Of a stretch of DNA of 23,818 nucleotides, positions 21,843 through 23,818 are shown piece after piece; positions within the stretch are counted from its first letter, which is position 1, and each line of letters starts with the position of its first letter. The notes under the pieces were generated by a model. The model saw only the letters and a list, made by a program, of their open reading frames with translations, searched no databases and was not told the origin of the DNA. Both the position numbers and the translations under genes were made by a program. Origin of the DNA: Erysipelotrichaceae bacterium UBA3379 (GTDB lineage Bacteria; Bacillota_I; Bacilli_A; Erysipelotrichales; Coprobacillaceae); assembly GCA_002359025.1 (NCBI GenBank), contig DEPZ01000038.1, positions 1 through 23,818 on the forward strand, given 5' to 3'.

Positions 21843-21856
21843 AAGTCAATTGACTT
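21843..21856. repeat. 14-bp palindrome upstream of the ComK-like gene
   Basis: AAGTCAATTGACTT is a perfect palindrome located upstream of the putative promoter, in an otherwise featureless AT-rich gap; it could be an operator. Confidence 0.4.
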
Positions 21857-21918
21857 CGATAGTTTTATAAATATGATAATTCACTAATACAATAAAATAG
21901 AAAAGGTGATTTATCTTA

Positions 21919-21951
21919 CAAAAAAAGTACCATAAATTTCTTTATGATACT
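21919..21951 (-). terminator. Terminator of the Na/Pi cotransporter gene
   Basis: In the minus-strand RNA AGTATCATAAA pairs with TTTATGGTACT (11 bp, one G-U) around a 4-base loop, followed by seven T residues. Confidence 0.8.
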
Positions 21952-21959
21952 CTCTCATG

Positions 21960-23639
21960 TTATTCAGTTACTAAGTTTGATTCAGCCATTTTCATAGCTG
22001 CTACATCTTCTCTAATACGACTAAAACTTTCTGCAATATTTAATCCATGATCTCCAATACGTTCGAAGTCAGTAAGGATTTTTGTAAAGACAATACTATT
22101 TTCAGCAGTACATTTCTTATTCCCTAATCTTTCTAATTGTTTTTTACCAAATTCTTTTGTAGTCATATCAATGCTATTTTCAATAACATCTACTTTTTCT
22201 ACAATATCTTTTAATTCATCATAAGATAGAATTTTTAACTCATCAAGGATATTATTTGTAAGTGTACCCATAATAGTAATTTCTTTCATTGCTTCATCAG
22301 AGAAGTGTTCATTGTCTTCATGAAGCTTTTTAGCTCTTCCAGCAATATTAACCGCATGATCACCAATTCTCTCTAAATCAGCAGCCATTTTTAAGAATTC
22401 ACCAATTGATTGTGATCCTTCGATTGGGATTTCTGTAGAGATTGCATTTGTTGTAAATCTTATGATTTCTTTATTTAAGTAATTGATATACTCTTCATTT
22501 TTCATGATTTTTTCATATTTTTCATCTTTATAATCAATCATAATATCAAATGCTTTTTTAACATTAGAAGTTGCGACTTCTAACATATTTTGTGTTTCAT
22601 TGAATAATTGAGTATTTACAATAGCACTTGTACCAATATGGTAATCATTATTGAAGATTCCAAAATCTAAATATCTTAATTTTAATCCTTCTTCTTGTCC
22701 ACCTTTATCTGGTAAGATTAAGAATGATAATTTCACTAGATATTTACCAAATGGTAATAAGATAATTGTTGTAACAACATTAAATACAGTATGTACATTG
22801 GCAATTTGAGCAGGTACATTTGTTGGTGTAAGTGACATCATAAATTGCGCAAATGGTGTTGTCATACTTATAATAACAAAGATAATTGTACCTATAATAT
22901 TAAATGATAGGTGTATAATTGTTGTACGTTTTGCATTTCTTTCTGTACCTATAGATGCAAGAACAGCAGTAATACAAGTACCAATATTTTGTCCAAATAA
23001 TACATAAATTGCAGTTGGTAATGTGACAACGCCACTCATTGCAAGAGCCTGTAAGATCCCAACAGATGCTGACGAACTTTGGATAATAGCTGTAAAGACA
23101 GCACCAACCAAAATACCAATAAATGGATTTTCAAAAGATGTTACTAAATGTACAAATGTTTGAGATTCTCTAAGTGGCATCATTGCAGTAGACATCATAT
23201 CCATCCCCATAAATAGAATACCTAAACCAGCAATAATTCCACCATAAGCGTCAAGTTTTTGACTCTTAAAGAATACAATTAAAGCAACTCCGGCAAAAGC
23301 CATAATAGGTGCATAAGCAGTCACATCAAGAGCAATCAATTGTCCTGTAATTGTTGTTCCGATATTTGCTCCCATTATGATCCAAACAGCGTTTTCTAGC
23401 TTCATTAAACCAGCATTAACAAATCCAACTGTCATAACAGTTGTTGCTGAAGATGATTGGATAAGTGCTGTAATTAATGCCCCAACTCCTACTCCTAAAA
23501 AACGGTTTGAAGTTAATTTTTCTAGAATTGTCTTTAATTTGTTTCCAGCAGCCAATTCTAATCCATTAGACATCATTGTCATACCATAAAGGAACAATGC
23601 TAAGCCCCCAAGTAATGCAAAGATATTTGATACTTCCAT
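21960..23639 (-). CDS. Na+/phosphate cotransporter with C-terminal PhoU-like domains
   Basis: This 559-residue inner-membrane protein combines a NptA/PNaS-type transporter (about 1-330) with a helical PhoU-like region (about 345-555). The two inverted transporter repeats each carry the signature QSSSA, at 61-65 (ALIQSSSATT) and 187-191 (AIIQSSSASV), with GANIGTT and GQNIGT after them. The C-terminal part has paired PhoU motifs (ADLERIGDHAVNIAGRA and TDFERIGDHGLNIAESF). It should take up or export phosphate coupled to sodium, with the PhoU part responding to phosphate status. AGGAGG precedes the ATG. It is a single-gene unit. A cluster of TTWACA hexamers upstream suggests PhoP control. Confidence 0.9.
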   Translation of the reverse strand: MEVSNIFALLGGLALFLYGMTMMSNGLELAAGNKLKTILEKLTSNRFLGVGVGALITALIQSSSATTVMTVGFVNAGLMKLENAVWIIMGANIGTTITGQLIALDVTAYAPIMAFAGVALIVFFKSQKLDAYGGIIAGLGILFMGMDMMSTAMMPLRESQTFVHLVTSFENPFIGILVGAVFTAIIQSSSASVGILQALAMSGVVTLPTAIYVLFGQNIGTCITAVLASIGTERNAKRTTIIHLSFNIIGTIIFVIISMTTPFAQFMMSLTPTNVPAQIANVHTVFNVVTTIILLPFGKYLVKLSFLILPDKGGQEEGLKLRYLDFGIFNNDYHIGTSAIVNTQLFNETQNMLEVATSNVKKAFDIMIDYKDEKYEKIMKNEEYINYLNKEIIRFTTNAISTEIPIEGSQSIGEFLKMAADLERIGDHAVNIAGRAKKLHEDNEHFSDEAMKEITIMGTLTNNILDELKILSYDELKDIVEKVDVIENSIDMTTKEFGKKQLERLGNKKCTAENSIVFTKILTDFERIGDHGLNIAESFSRIREDVAAMKMAESNLVTE

Positions 23640-23655
23640 GTTTATCCTCCTATTT

Positions 23656-23776
23656 TTTACATAGTGAGATTAACATAATCTTTACACAAAGTAAATATTT
23701 TTTACATAAACTTAACATTATTGTGAATAACTTTCATATTAAAATACTATTTTACATATATTTACAGAACATAACA
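23656..23776 (+). promoter_or_regulatory. Array of TTWACA hexamers, putative PhoP boxes
   Basis: Exact TTWACA hexamers start at 23656, 23670, 23681, 23701, 23712, 23751 and 23761, with ATAACA at 23771. Several are spaced 10-11 bases apart (23670/23681, 23701/23712, 23751/23761/23771), as in PhoP direct repeats of Bacillus (TTWACA with about 5-base gaps). All read on the plus strand, which is the template strand for the phosphate cotransporter gene. PhoP binding is inferred from sequence only. Confidence 0.55.
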
Positions 23777-23799
23777 TGTATTGATCCTTATTTTAAAAT

Positions 23800-23818
23800 A
23801 AAAAAAAGGACCCGATCA
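23800..23818 (-). terminator. Partial terminator of a gene beyond the right edge
   Basis: On the minus strand TGATCGGGTCC runs into eight T residues, which looks like the 3' arm and T run of a terminator whose 5' arm is outside the window. Confidence 0.45.

Noticed and set aside
23377..23589. Plus-strand frame inside the phosphate cotransporter gene
   Set aside because: Antisense to the first QSSSA repeat, with no independent support.
23788..23801. Palindrome TTATTTTAAAATAA near the right end
   Set aside because: Pure AT low-complexity sequence next to a T run; it is probably part of the flank of the partial terminator rather than a separate site.

Overview
The window is AT-rich bacterial DNA with a Bacillota (Firmicutes) gene complement. 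TGA is used as an ordinary stop, Shine-Dalgarno sites are strong (GGAGG type), and TGn-extended -10 boxes are common. The set of genes (Spx, T-box-controlled trpS, PFL fermentation, PTS parts, DUF4125/DUF4037, a short ComK-like protein) fits a fermentative gut-type Erysipelotrichia/Coprobacillaceae relative. That placement is inference, not a database result. No rRNA, tRNA, CRISPR, insertion sequence or prophage was seen.

Layout. 1-2139 (minus): an RNase HI with a viroplasmin-type N-terminus overlaps a DEDDh exonuclease-BRCT protein by ATGA; a GNAT acetyltransferase follows with its own promoter. 2267-4395 (plus): a PepT-like protein that has lost key catalytic residues, then a diacylglycerol-kinase-family lipid kinase. 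4477-7051 (minus): a winged-helix/BTAD regulator with a degenerate GGDEF-like tail, a ROK fructokinase, and a lone PTS lactose/cellobiose-type IIB with a cre-like site. 7196-9507 (minus): a DUF4125 gene coupled to a TPR-DUF4037 nucleotidyltransferase-like gene. 9542-12957 (minus): the pyruvate formate-lyase locus. 13118-16401: a membrane-anchored EIIB-like protein lacking the phospho-cysteine, divergent from a RodA/FtsW protein, then AIM24 and RluA-type genes. 16394-21354: nadK, CYTH, P1 peptidase, spx, trpS with T-box, and a YjbA-like gene. 21415-23639: a short ComK-like gene and a Na/Pi cotransporter-PhoU fusion with an array of TTWACA hexamers upstream.

The most unusual locus is pyruvate formate-lyase. 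The large subunit stops after 690 residues and lacks the whole C-terminal glycyl-radical domain. That domain is a separate 80-residue protein (RVSGYA, Gly55) encoded downstream. Between them sits a 68-residue protein that resembles the first half of the radical domain, lacks the radical glycine and ends in an acidic tail. All three are intact, with their own starts, behind one strong promoter and before one terminator; the radical-SAM activase PflA follows. This looks like a stable split enzyme rather than a broken gene.

The genes from rluA to the YjbA-like gene appear in the same relative order as the Bacillus subtilis yjb-spx-nadK neighbourhood (from memory), with local inversions and an inserted P1 peptidase. 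Central metabolism here looks tied to anaerobic sugar fermentation (PFL, fructokinase, PTS parts, cre) and to phosphate supply (cotransporter with putative PhoP boxes).
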